From Ettlia oleoabundans (taxonomy: Eukaryota; Chlorophyta; Chlorophyceae; Chlamydomonadales), in NCBI GenBank assembly GCA_019693395.1, contig JAAMXP010004045.1:1-13779 (forward strand): a stretch of 13,779 bases of DNA, in the 5' to 3' direction. A model generated the notes under the pieces. It had not been told where the DNA came from. It did not search any database and saw only the letters and a program-made list of their open reading frames with translations. The translations under genes and the position numbers were made by a program. This document shows positions 1-8,356 of this stretch, in pieces (position 1 is the first letter of the stretch; every line of letters begins with the position of its first letter).

Positions 1-201
1 GGGGGGACGGGGGCGTAGAATAGGGGACGGATGGCAGGCCCAGGCGCGGACCGCAGCAATGTTTGGCAGCTTCCCATTTCCCTCTCAACCTTTGGGCTCT
101 CCCAACTCTTTTCCGCACCACACTCTGCTGGTGTGTGCTTCAGTGCCCCTCCCCGCTATCTACGCTACATGCACTTCGTCATCAACCTGCCTTATCTGCA
201 G
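1..201 (+). other. Probable intron of the DEMETER-like gene (5' part cut by the window edge)
   Basis: No coding signal continuous with the downstream exon is seen here. The stretch ends in TTATCTGCAG, a pyrimidine-rich 3' splice site. The downstream exon starts with the last base of a codon. The missing exon should end in two bases of an Arg codon (RLGW is the family motif), and nothing here resembles the expected upstream glycosylase sequence. Confidence 0.6.
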
Positions 202-1011
202 GCTGGGTTGGATTCCTCTTGAGTCAGAGCAGGCAGTGGAGGACCTGGACGACTATGCGCCTGAGCCAGAGGTGCACGCATACCTGCACTCAAGGTGGGT
301 GGCAGGGCCGTGAGGGCATGCGCTGTGCCACAGCCAGGTGGGGGGCTGGGAGTCCACGCGTAGCTGCAATGGGAGGTAGGTGCCGAGCTGTGGTTGCAAG
401 GGTGCAAGCGTAACTGTCTCAGCAGATGTAGGCATGGAAGGTTGGATAGGGGGGCGGCGATGTGAGGAGCGGGCAGCTGAGAATCAACAGCTGCGCAGGT
501 GGAGAACATTGGTGACTTGCTGTCGACCCAGCTGTGCTTCAAACACAGCTTGATTGCTTTACGCATTGCCTCAACGTACTTATCCTTAGTTTTCTTTCTG
601 CAGGCTGCTTGGTTTCTCCACCGAGGCTCTGTATGAGTTGCACTACCAGATGATCACACTGGGCAAGGTGTTCTGCAACAAGCAGCAACCAAACTGGTGA
701 GGCCTACGCATGCTTGTGTGGTAAGAATGGGCAAGTGTGAGCCGTTGATTGGGGCTCAAGTGGCAGTTCGTGCAGCGCCTCTCTCGAGGCAAAAAGGTGC
801 TGCAAACTTCTTGGGTGCTGCCCATGACCGACAGCGACCTTCGCAACCCACCACAATTGTTGTGGGGTAGGGCGTTGATGTAGGGTTGCAATCTTGGCCA
901 GCTCAATGACAGTAATGCGCTTCTTCTGCCCTTACTGCACGTCTCCCTCTCTGTGCCTATCTCCCCTGTGTTGCTTGCTGCAGCAAGGCGTGCCCGCTTC
1001 ACGACGAATGT
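202..1011 (+). other. End of the HhH-GPD glycosylase domain and 4Fe-4S Cys cluster (three exons)
   Basis: Exons 202-294, 604-696 and the start of 984-1461 join to give RLGWIPLESEQ, then LLGFSTEALYELHYQMITLG, then KVFC. The cluster is FC-NKQQPN-C-KA-C-PLHDE-C, with the plant DME/ROS1 spacing C-x6-C-x2-C-x5-C. The Cys codons lie at 674-676, 695-696 plus 984 (split by the intron), 991-993 and 1009-1011. In this family the cluster is structural and needed for activity. The intron cutting the second Cys codon confirms the junction, since splicing restores an invariant residue. Confidence 0.9.
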
Positions 1012-4000
1012 GAGTATGCCCAGAACAACGGCCCCTCCCTGCACGGTCGCAAGCGTATGCGGCAGCCTGCACCAATGGTGGGCGACGGCATGGCACCACC
1101 TGTGCTGCCCTCTGGCGACCGCCGCCGCTTCTTTGCGGGAGGGGGGAGCCCTAGCGATGGCGACGGCGAGGGGGAGGGAGTTGGTGGCGGCCCTGGTGGC
1201 GGCAGCGCCCACTCCAGCAGCATCAGCGGGGGCAGCAGCAGTGGGGAGGACAGCGAGGAAGAGGAGGAGGATGATGAGGAGGAGAGCTCAGAGCCACTGG
1301 GACCCTCCCTGCTGACGCGGCGCCAGGCGGCGGCAAAGGCGGGTGGATGGCACGGCAGTGCCCGCCCTGCGGTGGCACGCAGGCTGGCTGCTGAGTTCAT
1401 GGAGGTGTTGGACGATGAAGAGGAGGGAGATGGGCCGCCAATGAAGCCCACTCTTCGTCAGGTGTGCAGGCCTGCCGCACCTGCTGTGCATGCTCTGATC
1501 AAGGCACCAGTCACGTGCCACAATTGCTTCTGTGGGCACGCTCCTCTAGTTGCCTGCAGATTGCCTGCCTGCAGCCTTGCATTCGACCTTGTCTCTGAGC
1601 TGTGCTCTTCCTGCTGCTGCCGGCCTGCCGTGGCAGTCTGCATATAAAGACTTGCCGAGTATCTTCCACGGGCCCACCCCTGCGTTCTTTCCTGGCACCT
1701 CCGCCCCTCAGGTGTTTGCTGCTGCCATGGCCGAGGCTTCCTCCCGCGGCCTGCGCCTGCACTGGAGGACACTGGAGCGCCTGACCCGCATGCATGAGGA
1801 GGAGCTGAGGGAGGCGATGATAGCACAGAGTGAGGCTGCCAGGGTCAACTGCCTGCTGCTGGCTCAAGACTGCCGCCGCCACAAACACAATCGGAGAAAC
1901 AGTTGCAAGTTTGTATGCAACATCTGCAGGTTCAATGTTATGGAGCAACAGGATTCTTTGCCTTAACGGCTGCTTGTATGCTCCTTTCGGACTGACATGA
2001 TAACAACATAGCATGCATTGCTCTCTGCAGCGCTGGATTTGGACGATTTGGTGGCAGCCACCCCGCGCCGGCCTCGCACCCCGGGCCTGCGGTGTCCCGC
2101 GGGCCGCTTTGAGCGCACGCGTCGGCTGAAGCGCAATCGGGAGCTGCAGCAGCTTCTGGCTGAGGCCGATGAGGATGAGGTGGAAAGGCTGCTGGAGCTG
2201 GGCACAGCAGGCACAGCAGGTCCAGCAGGCAGCCGCCGCGGCGTGGCAGGCGCTGGAGCTGGTGCGGCACGCGTGACCCGACAAGGTGGAGGGCCAGCTA
2301 GCCCTGGAAGCCGGACGGTGGCGGTTGATAGGCGTGGAGCTGCCCCAGCTGCTATTGAAGGGGCAGCGGAGGAAAGAGGTCAGGCTGAGATGGAGGCAGA
2401 GCCTGCAAATTTACAAGGGCAGGCGGAGGAGGGACAAATAAAGCAGCATGACATGGACAAGGGAGATGAGCAGCAGCCCAGCCCCTCTGCCAGGGCAGAG
2501 CTGCGCCTCGTCGGCGGCAAGGTGGCACCAGAAGACAGCACAGATCTCTTGCAGAAAAACTGCCACCCTGCAGCTCACCACGCAAGTACCGATGGCAATA
2601 GCATGGGCGATGGCTGTACGGGCATTGCGGCTCTCAGCGACAGCCAGTGGGGGGAGCCTTGGGCAGCTGTCTATGCTGAAGCCGCTGGCAAAGCTGATCT
2701 GGAGGCAGAGGGGCAGGGTCAGGGAACAAAGCGGGAGCTGGAGGGGCCCCAGCCGGATAAGTTTGCACCTGTCTCCACAGATGTTGTTGGAGAAGAGGTG
2801 CGGGAGGCGGAGGAGAAGGAGGCTGCTGGTGTAGCTGCTTCTGCACATGAGGAGCCTGGGGATGCGGCTGAGGCTGAGGAGGAAGGCGCGGCAGCTGCAT
2901 CTTTGCAGCCAGCGGCGAAGGCGGCTGCGCCTGCGTTAATTTTCTCCAACAGCCACCAGGCATGCTGCATTGGCCCAGCCGCAGTAGCTGACGATGGTGC
3001 TGTGGCTGTCATGTCAGAATCGCGAGCAGAGCAGCTGGAAGCTTTGGCAGTGCCATCAGCAACACAAGCAGCAGCTACCGCTTCTGCTACTGCTGGTGCT
3101 CGTGCTGGTGCTGCCAACAAGGCTCAGGTTCCACTACACGATGGTGCGCCTGCCAGGATCGCTGGCGCATTTGATGGCGCAACGCCCATTGTATCGCTGT
3201 CAGCTGCGCTGGCTGAGCTGGCTGTGCGAGGCGTCAACGTGGGGCAGGTATTGGTGCAGCTTGCACCCAGCAGGCAGGCTGGGGGCCAGCTTGAGCAGGT
3301 GCAGCAGCAGACATTGGGCCTGGGGCTGGCGGCTGACTTGCCTGAAGCAGAAGGCTGTTCAAGCTTACCAGCGGCACCAATATCAGCACCAGTATCAGCA
3401 CCCCAGCAGCCAGTCCAGAGGTCTGAGGATGGCACCTCCTCAGGGCCGGCCGGCACGCCCGATCCAAAGGATGCTGCAGCTGGTGCCGCTGTTCATGATG
3501 GCTTGGCCACTGACAGCGGCACAGGAGGGGACTCTGCTGCAGCAAGGGGCGAGGGGGAGCTGGGGGAAGAAGAGGATACAGGGGAGAAGGAGGAGGGGCA
3601 GCAGCAGGAGGCAGCCGCTGACATGGGCCCAGCTGAGGGGCCAGCCATCATGGGCCTAGAGCGGCTTGAGGGGTCGTTGGAGGACCCTATTGCTGCAGTC
3701 GCTGTGGATGGCAGCGCCATTGATGCCGCTTTGGAATGTGAGCGGCTTGCAGCGGCGGGGCACGAGCTTGCAGAGGCTCAGCGATCGATGCTGGTAGCGG
3801 AGGGCAAGGGGCCGGGGACCGACCTGTCACCGTTCAAGCTCAGGTGGGCTCAGTAGCCGGCGCCTTGTGCCTGCTCTGGGTGCTTCACCTGCGCTTGATA
3901 CTGATGGCTACTATTCAGCTGCCCCTGCGTCGCCAGGCCATGCTAGGCCTGCCTGCCTGCCTGCCTGCCTGCCTGCCCGCCTGCCTGCGCAAACATACTC

Positions 4001-7000
4001 CCTGCGGTCCCTTGTGTGGGATTGCGTGTCTGGTGTAACGAAGAGGTGCGGCGTACTGCTGCAGGCTGGTGGAGGTCAGCCTGCGGATCCTGGGCCTTGA
4101 GGCAACGCTGTCACCAGAGACGGCACAGGCCACGCTGGCAGCAGGTGTGTGACACAAAAATGCGGCTGGCCTGTTGTGGCAGCACCATGTATTTGTGTGG
4201 GCTCCGCAGCTGTCCAACCCGGGCGCTAGATTTCGCTTGGCTGTGTCGGGCACTTAGGCTGCATTGCACTCCTTCAACCTTTGCCTTAAGCCCAGTCCTT
4301 TCCTGACTGATTGCCTGGTGCCCCCCTCTGTATTGCCGCAGCCAAGCGTGTGTACCGCAAGCTTTCCATCCTGGTGCACCCTGACCGCTGCACCCACCCA
4401 GCAGCGCAGGACGCATTTGCAGCCGCCAGCCAGGCAATGCACGTGCTCGTGGAAAGGGCTGAGGCTCTGGAAAGTAATGAGACAACCACTGACTCTGCTC
4501 TGCCTTCAGAGGGGGTGGGTGGGAGCGGCGCCGGCAGCAACACCAACGCGGACAGTGGTGGCTGCGGCTTGGCAGCAGGGGCAGGAGAGGGCGGCAGTTT
4601 TACTGGAACAACAGCACTGGTAACTTATCAGGATGCCGAGGAGCTGCTGAAGCAGGTGGTGTGGAACCAGAACCGCTTGGCGGTACAGGCAGTACTGCTG
4701 CCACCTGGGGAGCTGCTGCAGCGGGGGCTACTGCACCCGGCCTACCAGCACCAATTTGCGCCCGGTAGCAGCCTGGAGGCGGAGCCGTTGCTCTTCCTGC
4801 CGGCATCCGCCATCCCCACACTCAAGAAGCGGCGGCGCCATGCGGCGCCGGCCACGGTGGTGGCTGCAGCGACCGCGACGGTGGCCAGAACTGCAGTTGC
4901 TCAGACGCCGACAGCTGCGGCAGCGCCTGCCTTTGTACAGCCAGAGCCTGCAGCTCCAGCAGACGCAGCTCCCACTGCCGACCTGGATGACAGCGATGGA
5001 CCTCCGCCCACAGGCGTGGGCCCATCAGCTGATAAAGCACAGCCTGGGGACCCCGGCCTAGCTTGCGTCATGGACTGCCAGGCTGACGCTGAACCAGTTC
5101 TGGAAGCACTGGAGGTGCCACACCATGCGCAAGCGGCTGGTACCGTCTGCGGGGATGCCGAGTGGGTCCCTGCTGAGCAGGGCATAGCGGCTGCAAAAGT
5201 TGCTTCCGTTGTAGCAGCACCAGCAGCCATTGAGCTGGCGGCATGCCAGCCCCAGCTTGAAGCGGCAGCACCGCCAGAAAGCTCCCAGGCGCTGCATCAG
5301 GCGCTAGGCGAGCTGGTTGGCTTCCAAAGGAAGGCTCCACAGCAGCAGGAGGTGGGGCAGCAGCAGGTGGAGCAGCAGCAGGAACAGGAGCAAAAGGCTC
5401 AAGTGCCGCTACCAGGGGAAGCAGAAGCAGCAGGGGTGGAGGCAGGCGAGGAGGAGGACATGGTGGCCGGTCTGCTGCTGCTCAGCGCCCGTACAGCACT
5501 GTCGGGCCGCTTCCCGCTCAACGGGACGTACTTCCAGGCAAGTTGGGCCCAACCAGGAGTGGCATGAACTGCGTAATGCCGGGGGGGGGCAGGGGGTTCC
5601 CGCACCAGAGTGCCCTATGCAAGTGCTTATGGAACATTGTTGCATGTGCGGTCATGCTTGTGCTTCCCTATTCCTTCGTACGTTTTCCAGCATCAGCAGG
5701 ATTCTGCAGCAGCAACAAAAAGCACCCACCATAGTCTGCCTTCAATCCACACTGGCGCTTTATCCCGTGGACCTCAAATTTGATGGGTCCTACAATTTCC
5801 CTCTCATGCACTTTAAGTTTCCTGTCGACCTTGTCCACCATTGAACCTGTCTGTAGTATGCCTGTCTTGTGCCCTCTGACTGCAGGTCAACGAGGTGTTT
5901 GCAGACTTTGACTCCAGCCAGTCCCCCATTCAGGTTCGTCGTCCTCCCCACCCAGGCATGTTGTACCGACATGTGTTATCAGTCGATTCACTGCTTCCCT
6001 TGCCTATGCCTGCATGTATCCTGGTCTGCTGCCATCTGTGCTCGCTTGGAGGCACACTGCGGTGCTCACTTTTTGATTTCCCTGATGCCTTCTCTGCCTG
6101 TCGGTGCAGCTGCCCCGCCGGCTGGTGGACAGCTGCAAGAGCTGCTCCGTGCACTTTGGCCACAGGTGACACACGGCACCCGCCTGATTGGCCACTACAG
6201 CCTGCCTCAACAAGAGCGGCATACGCTAACACAGCACACACAGTTGGGCTGGGATGCATCCAGCTTCTTCTGATGCCAGCACCTGCCTTCTTGCGCACCT
6301 CATCCCCGCTGGCTGCCTACATCACGTTCGCTCTGCTCTATACAACTGCACTCGTCCCAACGTCCGCACATTTTCCACCCTTCCATCCCTTCTGCAGTAT
6401 CCACTTCATGTGCAAGGGCATGAGCCAGGCCGAGGTGGCGCACATGTTTGGCCAGGGATTCGTCTGCTTCAGAGCTTTCCAGGCAGCTACAGGTAGGCAC
6501 CTAGGCGTCGTGGTCAAGCAGGTCGCCTCTCGCCGCAGTTGTCTTGTCCTGCAGCAGGATCAGGCTTGGCATTGGCAGCACTGCGAAGTCACTTGCGTGC
6601 GTGACACCTCATGATGTCAATCTGCGTCGCACGGCTGTATACTTCCTGCCTACCCGCCCGTCTTCCCAGCCTCCATCTTGCATTCTGCCCTGCGTGTTCT
6701 GCCTGCAGGCGCACCCATGCTGCTGCCAGACTTTCTGCAGCCCAGCATTCCCACCAAGTCCAGCACCCCCTGGAAGAACAAGGAGCAACGGGCGGCTGCA
6801 CGGGCCGCCAAAGAGGCGCGGATCCAGGGGCTGCCGCCACCCATGCCTGAGCCGCATGTGCGGTGGGTGCGGGTTCCAGTGGATGGAGAGGCGGTGCTCC
6901 AGCTGCCGGCTGTGCTGCCGCCAGGCCAGCAAGAGCGGCAGCCGTGGGTGTTGGAGGAGTATGGGCCTAATGCGCCTGCCCCAAGTGGCGGCGGCCTCGC

Positions 7001-7560
7001 TGGGCTGGGCAGCCCAACCAAGCGCAAGCAAGGCCCTTGGGGTAGCGGCAGTGGCCAGAAAAAGCAGCGTCAGCCTGAAAAGGGAGATGAGGGCAGCGAG
7101 GGTGCCGAGGGTGCGGCTGAGCAGGGGCATGCTTGGAACGTTCCTCACAGCCAGGAGGCTCGGGATGCAAAGAGCGGCAAGGGACGCAAGCGGCTCTTCC
7201 TCCACCCCATCATCCGCACCAGGGATCGCTGTGGCACTTGCCCGGTGCGTTCAAACTGGCTGAATTAGCTGCCCTCTCCTGCCAGTTCAAACATACGGGC
7301 ATGACGCTGGCCGCGCTAACCTATTGGCTGGTGTGCTCTGGTGCTGCTATCATGAATGGCCTCCCCTGGCCTGCTTGACAAATATGAGTGGTATACCCTG
7401 CAATGGGGAACTGGCGCGTTCTGATGGGGTTCATTGCCTCATTCACCTGTCACACGCCTTCCCTCTGCAATGCTCCGGGCATTTGCAGGCATGCCGTAAC
7501 CTGCATTGGAAAAAAGCGTGCATGACACGGCGTGCCGAACAGGAGGGATCAGGACTGTAG
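202..7560 (+). CDS. DEMETER/ROS1-like 5-methylcytosine DNA glycosylase with J domain and C-terminal CXXC motif (5' partial, spliced)
   Basis: Exons read by splice sites and phase: 202-294, 604-696, 984-1461, 1637-1829, 2031-3843, 4065-4144, 4342-5537, 5886-5933, 6110-6165, 6398-6492, 6709-7244, 7489-7560 (stop TAG). This gives 1583 residues; the start and the catalytic Lys/Asp of the HhH-GPD domain are upstream of the window. Residues 1-66 are the glycosylase end: RLGWIPL, then ALYELHYQMITLGKVFC and the iron-sulphur Cys set C-x6-C-x2-C-x5-C, nearly as in plant DME/ROS1. About 890-950 is a J domain with HPD. About 1306-1382 is the DEMETER-specific RRM-like domain. About 1550-1579 is a single CXXC unit. 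Between them is acidic, Ala/Gln-rich, probably disordered sequence. Members of this family are bifunctional glycosylase/lyases that remove 5-methylcytosine in the nucleus during base-excision demethylation; activity here is inferred. The intron 5538-5885 has a GC donor. The donor at 1829 is the least certain junction. Confidence 0.9.
1830..2030 (+). other. Intron of the DEMETER-like gene with an uncertain donor
   Basis: The acceptor CTCTCTGCAG ends at 2030, and the next exon needs one base carried over. A consensus donor GTGAGG at 1830 provides it (exon ending AREAMIAQ-type helix, then Thr). Two other phase-compatible donors lie downstream: GTTGCA near 1902 and a GC donor GCAAGT just after it. 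They would add about 24 residues. I prefer 1830 because its donor is the best match; the protein is otherwise unaffected. Confidence 0.55.
2031..3843 (+). other. Single large exon coding a ~604-residue acidic, Ala/Gln/Gly-rich disordered insert
   Basis: This uninterrupted reading frame codes residues 287-889. It opens with LDLDDLVAATPRR, then a short basic, probably helical stretch (RTRRLKRNRELQQLLAEA). After that come long runs of Ala, Gly, Glu and Gln with no recognisable fold, for example GTAGTAGPAG and GELGEEEDTGEKEEGQQQ. It separates the glycosylase from the J domain. Composition alone predicts disorder. The remaining introns of this gene fall every 50-1200 nt, so this exon stands out by size. 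Confidence 0.75.
3844..4064 (+). other. Intron with CCTG microsatellite
   Basis: Donor CTCAG|GTGGGC and acceptor ACTGCTGCAG|G. Phase 2 is completed by the first base of the next exon to give Arg. If unspliced, the frame stops at TAG 3854-3856, so splicing is needed to reach the J domain. Confidence 0.85.
3948..3987 (+). repeat. CCTG tetranucleotide microsatellite, 10 units
   Basis: Seven perfect CCTG units (3948-3975), one CCCG variant, then two more CCTG units. It lies inside the intron 3844-4064, about 80 nt before the acceptor, and it is pyrimidine-rich on the coding strand. Confidence 0.95.
4065..4470 (+). other. J domain (DnaJ type, HPD) within the DEMETER-like protein, split by one intron
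   Basis: Exon 4065-4144 gives helix I (LVEVSLRILGLEATLSPETA). Exon 4342 onwards gives helix II and the signature loop AAKRVYRKLSILVHPDRC, with His-Pro-Asp at 4377-4385, then a helix III/IV region (AAQDAFAAASQAMHVLVERA). The family stimulates Hsp70 ATPase through HPD. The RKLSILVHPD stretch resembles the DNAJC8-like nuclear/spliceosomal group more than DnaJ itself (recalled, not searched). A separate J-protein gene is unlikely: exon phase runs through from the glycosylase part and on into the RRM-like part. Confidence 0.88.
5340..5396 (+). repeat. Gln-rich coding repeat (CAG runs)
   Basis: Repeated CAGCAG blocks separated by GTG/GAG code for QQQEVGQQQVEQQQEQEQ. The sequence is low complexity, part of the disordered stretch before the RRM-like domain, and prone to length change by slippage. 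Confidence 0.85.
5504..6492 (+). other. DEMETER-specific RRM-like domain, spread over four exons
   Basis: Joined exons give SGRFPLNGTYFQ | VNEVFADFDSSQSPIQ | LPRRLVDSCKSCSVHFGH | SIHFMCKGMSQAEVAHMFG then QGFVCFRAFQ. In plant DME/ROS1 the equivalent runs FPLNGTYFQVNEVFADHDSS, then LPRRTVYFG, then a FKGLS and GYVCVRGFD region. This domain is diagnostic for DEMETER-type enzymes. A CxxC pair (SCKSC) sits where the plant sequence has none that I recall. The plant motif just before FPLNGTYFQ carries a Cys of the permuted CXXC; here that position reads LLLLSARTAL without Cys. Confidence 0.9.
5538..5885 (+). other. GC-AG intron
   Basis: The exon ends TTCCAG and the intron begins GCAAGT, the classic strong GC donor context. 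The acceptor is TGACTGCAG at 5885. This junction joins two halves of one conserved motif (NGTYFQ to VNEVFAD) in phase 0. No GT donor nearby would do so. A G-run of ten lies near 5580. Confidence 0.88.
6709..7560 (+). other. Basic C-terminal tail and single-unit CXXC zinc motif
   Basis: Exon 6709-7244 codes a basic, Pro-rich linker ending GRKRLFLHPIIRTRDRCGTCP. After a donor CCG|GTGCGT, the last exon 7489-7560 adds ACRNLHWKKACMTRRAEQ and a stop. The joined motif is C-x2-C-x2-C followed by a basic K-K-A-C-x-T-R-R stretch, like the second half of animal DNMT1/MLL CXXC fingers and single-unit CXXC motifs. It is probably a DNA-binding zinc module. Reading through the intron would stop at 7268 with only CGTCP. 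Confidence 0.8.
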
Positions 7561-7850
7561 CACATATGCTGCTTTGTCAGCTCTGAAGCTGGCCAGGCTG
7601 GCAAAGGCCACATGAAACACTACACCGAGGATTCGATCGCTGCGGTGCGAAACAACAATGAAGAACTTCACTCATGAACACATGACTCTCCTCTGCTTTT
7701 CATTACTTGAGGCGCCGAGTGCCATACCTGCTCATCCGCCTGCACTTCATTTCTGGGCTCTCCGTTGGGCAGCCGTTGGAACTAAACATCACCACCTTGT
7801 TTGGAGGATGCATCATTCTGCCTTCCTGCTTTTCCGTCTGCAACGGAGCT

Positions 7851-7855
7851 TGTAA
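7851..7855 (+). terminator. Candidate polyadenylation signal TGTAA of the DEMETER-like gene
   Basis: This is the first TGTAA on the plus strand after the stop codon, about 290 nt downstream. TGTAA is the common green-algal poly(A) signal; cleavage would be expected some 10-20 nt further on. A second TGTAA lies at 8103-8107, inside the region transcribed from the opposite gene. Confidence 0.5.
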
Positions 7856-7969
7856 CCCAGGCTGCGTTGCCTTTTTGACCTCAACACCTTCTCTGCCTGG
7901 TTTTAATGCGGCCGACTTGCATAACGACCTGCCAACTTCTTCCTGCTGACCGCAATCAAGCTGGTGAAT

Positions 7970-7974
7970 TTACA
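7970..7974 (-). terminator. Candidate polyadenylation signal TGTAA of the glycosyltransferase gene
   Basis: TTACA on the plus strand reads TGTAA on the minus strand, about 155 nt after the minus-strand stop at 8129. It is the first such motif after the stop. Confidence 0.5.
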
Positions 7975-8010
7975 AGGTTTTGTGGTTTAACACAAATACG
8001 AGGTTTTGTG
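7975..8010. repeat. Short direct repeat with hairpin next to the minus-strand poly(A) motif
   Basis: AGGTTTTGTG occurs at 7975-7984 and 8001-8010. TTTGTG (7979-7984) and CACAAA (7991-7996) can pair around a GTTTAA loop. On the minus strand this hairpin lies just upstream of TGTAA. Confidence 0.6.
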
Positions 8011-8128
8011 TTCAAGTTCTGGCATGTCACCCCTGGACCTAAATCTACGAAATCATTACGCGCTAACTGGCAACCCCCAAGGCATCCACGCCAAGGGGTT
8101 CATGTAACGACACCCTGACACCCGTGGC

Positions 8129-8356
8129 TCATTCGGTGAACTGGAAGTCAAGGATTGCACCAGCCACCTGCAACAACGCACAGAGGCCACCAAATGCTGA
8201 TGTGAGGCACTACAACCCTTACAACCGAGTCAGACCGCAAGGACTGCACAGCTCAAGCACATATGTGGTGGACGGCAACACGAGAAGGCACGCACCAGTG
8301 ACAGCAGGATGGCCAAGTTGATGACCAGGAAGACTTTGCTTCCCGTTGGCGCCTCC
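8129..8356 (-). other. Two small 3'-terminal exons forming the last membrane helix
   Basis: Exon 8356-8296 (REAPTGSK, then VFLVINLAILLSL) and exon 8167-8129 (VAGAILDFQFTE, stop) join through donor CTG|GTGCGT and acceptor TTGTTGCAG in phase 0. The splice extends one continuous hydrophobic helix (VFLVINLAILLSLVAGAIL). Without splicing the frame would end at 8230 with a Cys-rich tail that looks non-native. Confidence 0.8.

Larger units (their letters stand above)
7561..8128. other. Convergent intergenic region, both 3' UTRs
   Basis: This 568-nt gap between the two stop codons holds no supported gene. Base composition is less G/C-rich than in the exons. It should contain the 3' UTR of the glycosylase gene (plus) and of the glycosyltransferase gene (minus), each with one well-placed TGTAA motif. 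Confidence 0.75.

Noticed and set aside
1..222. Short open frames at the left edge
   Set aside because: They run through the intron into the wrong frame of the exon at 202 and have no family resemblance.
1511..2284. 257-residue open frame on the minus strand
   Set aside because: It crosses two exons and two introns of the DEMETER-like gene and is Cys/Gln-rich only because of antisense CAG/GCA codons.
2018..3856. Independent 612-residue gene starting at ATG 2018
   Set aside because: That ATG lies before the acceptor at 2030, and the stop at 3854 lies in an intron. The exon fits between phases of its neighbours.
3948..3987. CRISPR-like or telomere repeat
   Set aside because: A plain 4-nt microsatellite inside an intron, with no spacers and not the TTTAGGG-type telomere unit.
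4311..5567. Independent J-domain gene starting at ATG 4311
   Set aside because: Helix I of the J domain is in the separate upstream exon 4065-4144, and the end of the frame is cut by a GC-AG intron in the middle of a DEMETER motif.
6678..7268. Protein end at TAG 7268
   Set aside because: It breaks a CXXC motif that a consensus splice to 7489 completes.
8230..8356. Protein end at TGA 8230 for the GT2 gene
   Set aside because: A GTGCGT donor at 8295 and acceptor at 8168 give a better end that completes a membrane helix; the unspliced tail is Cys-rich and unlike the family.
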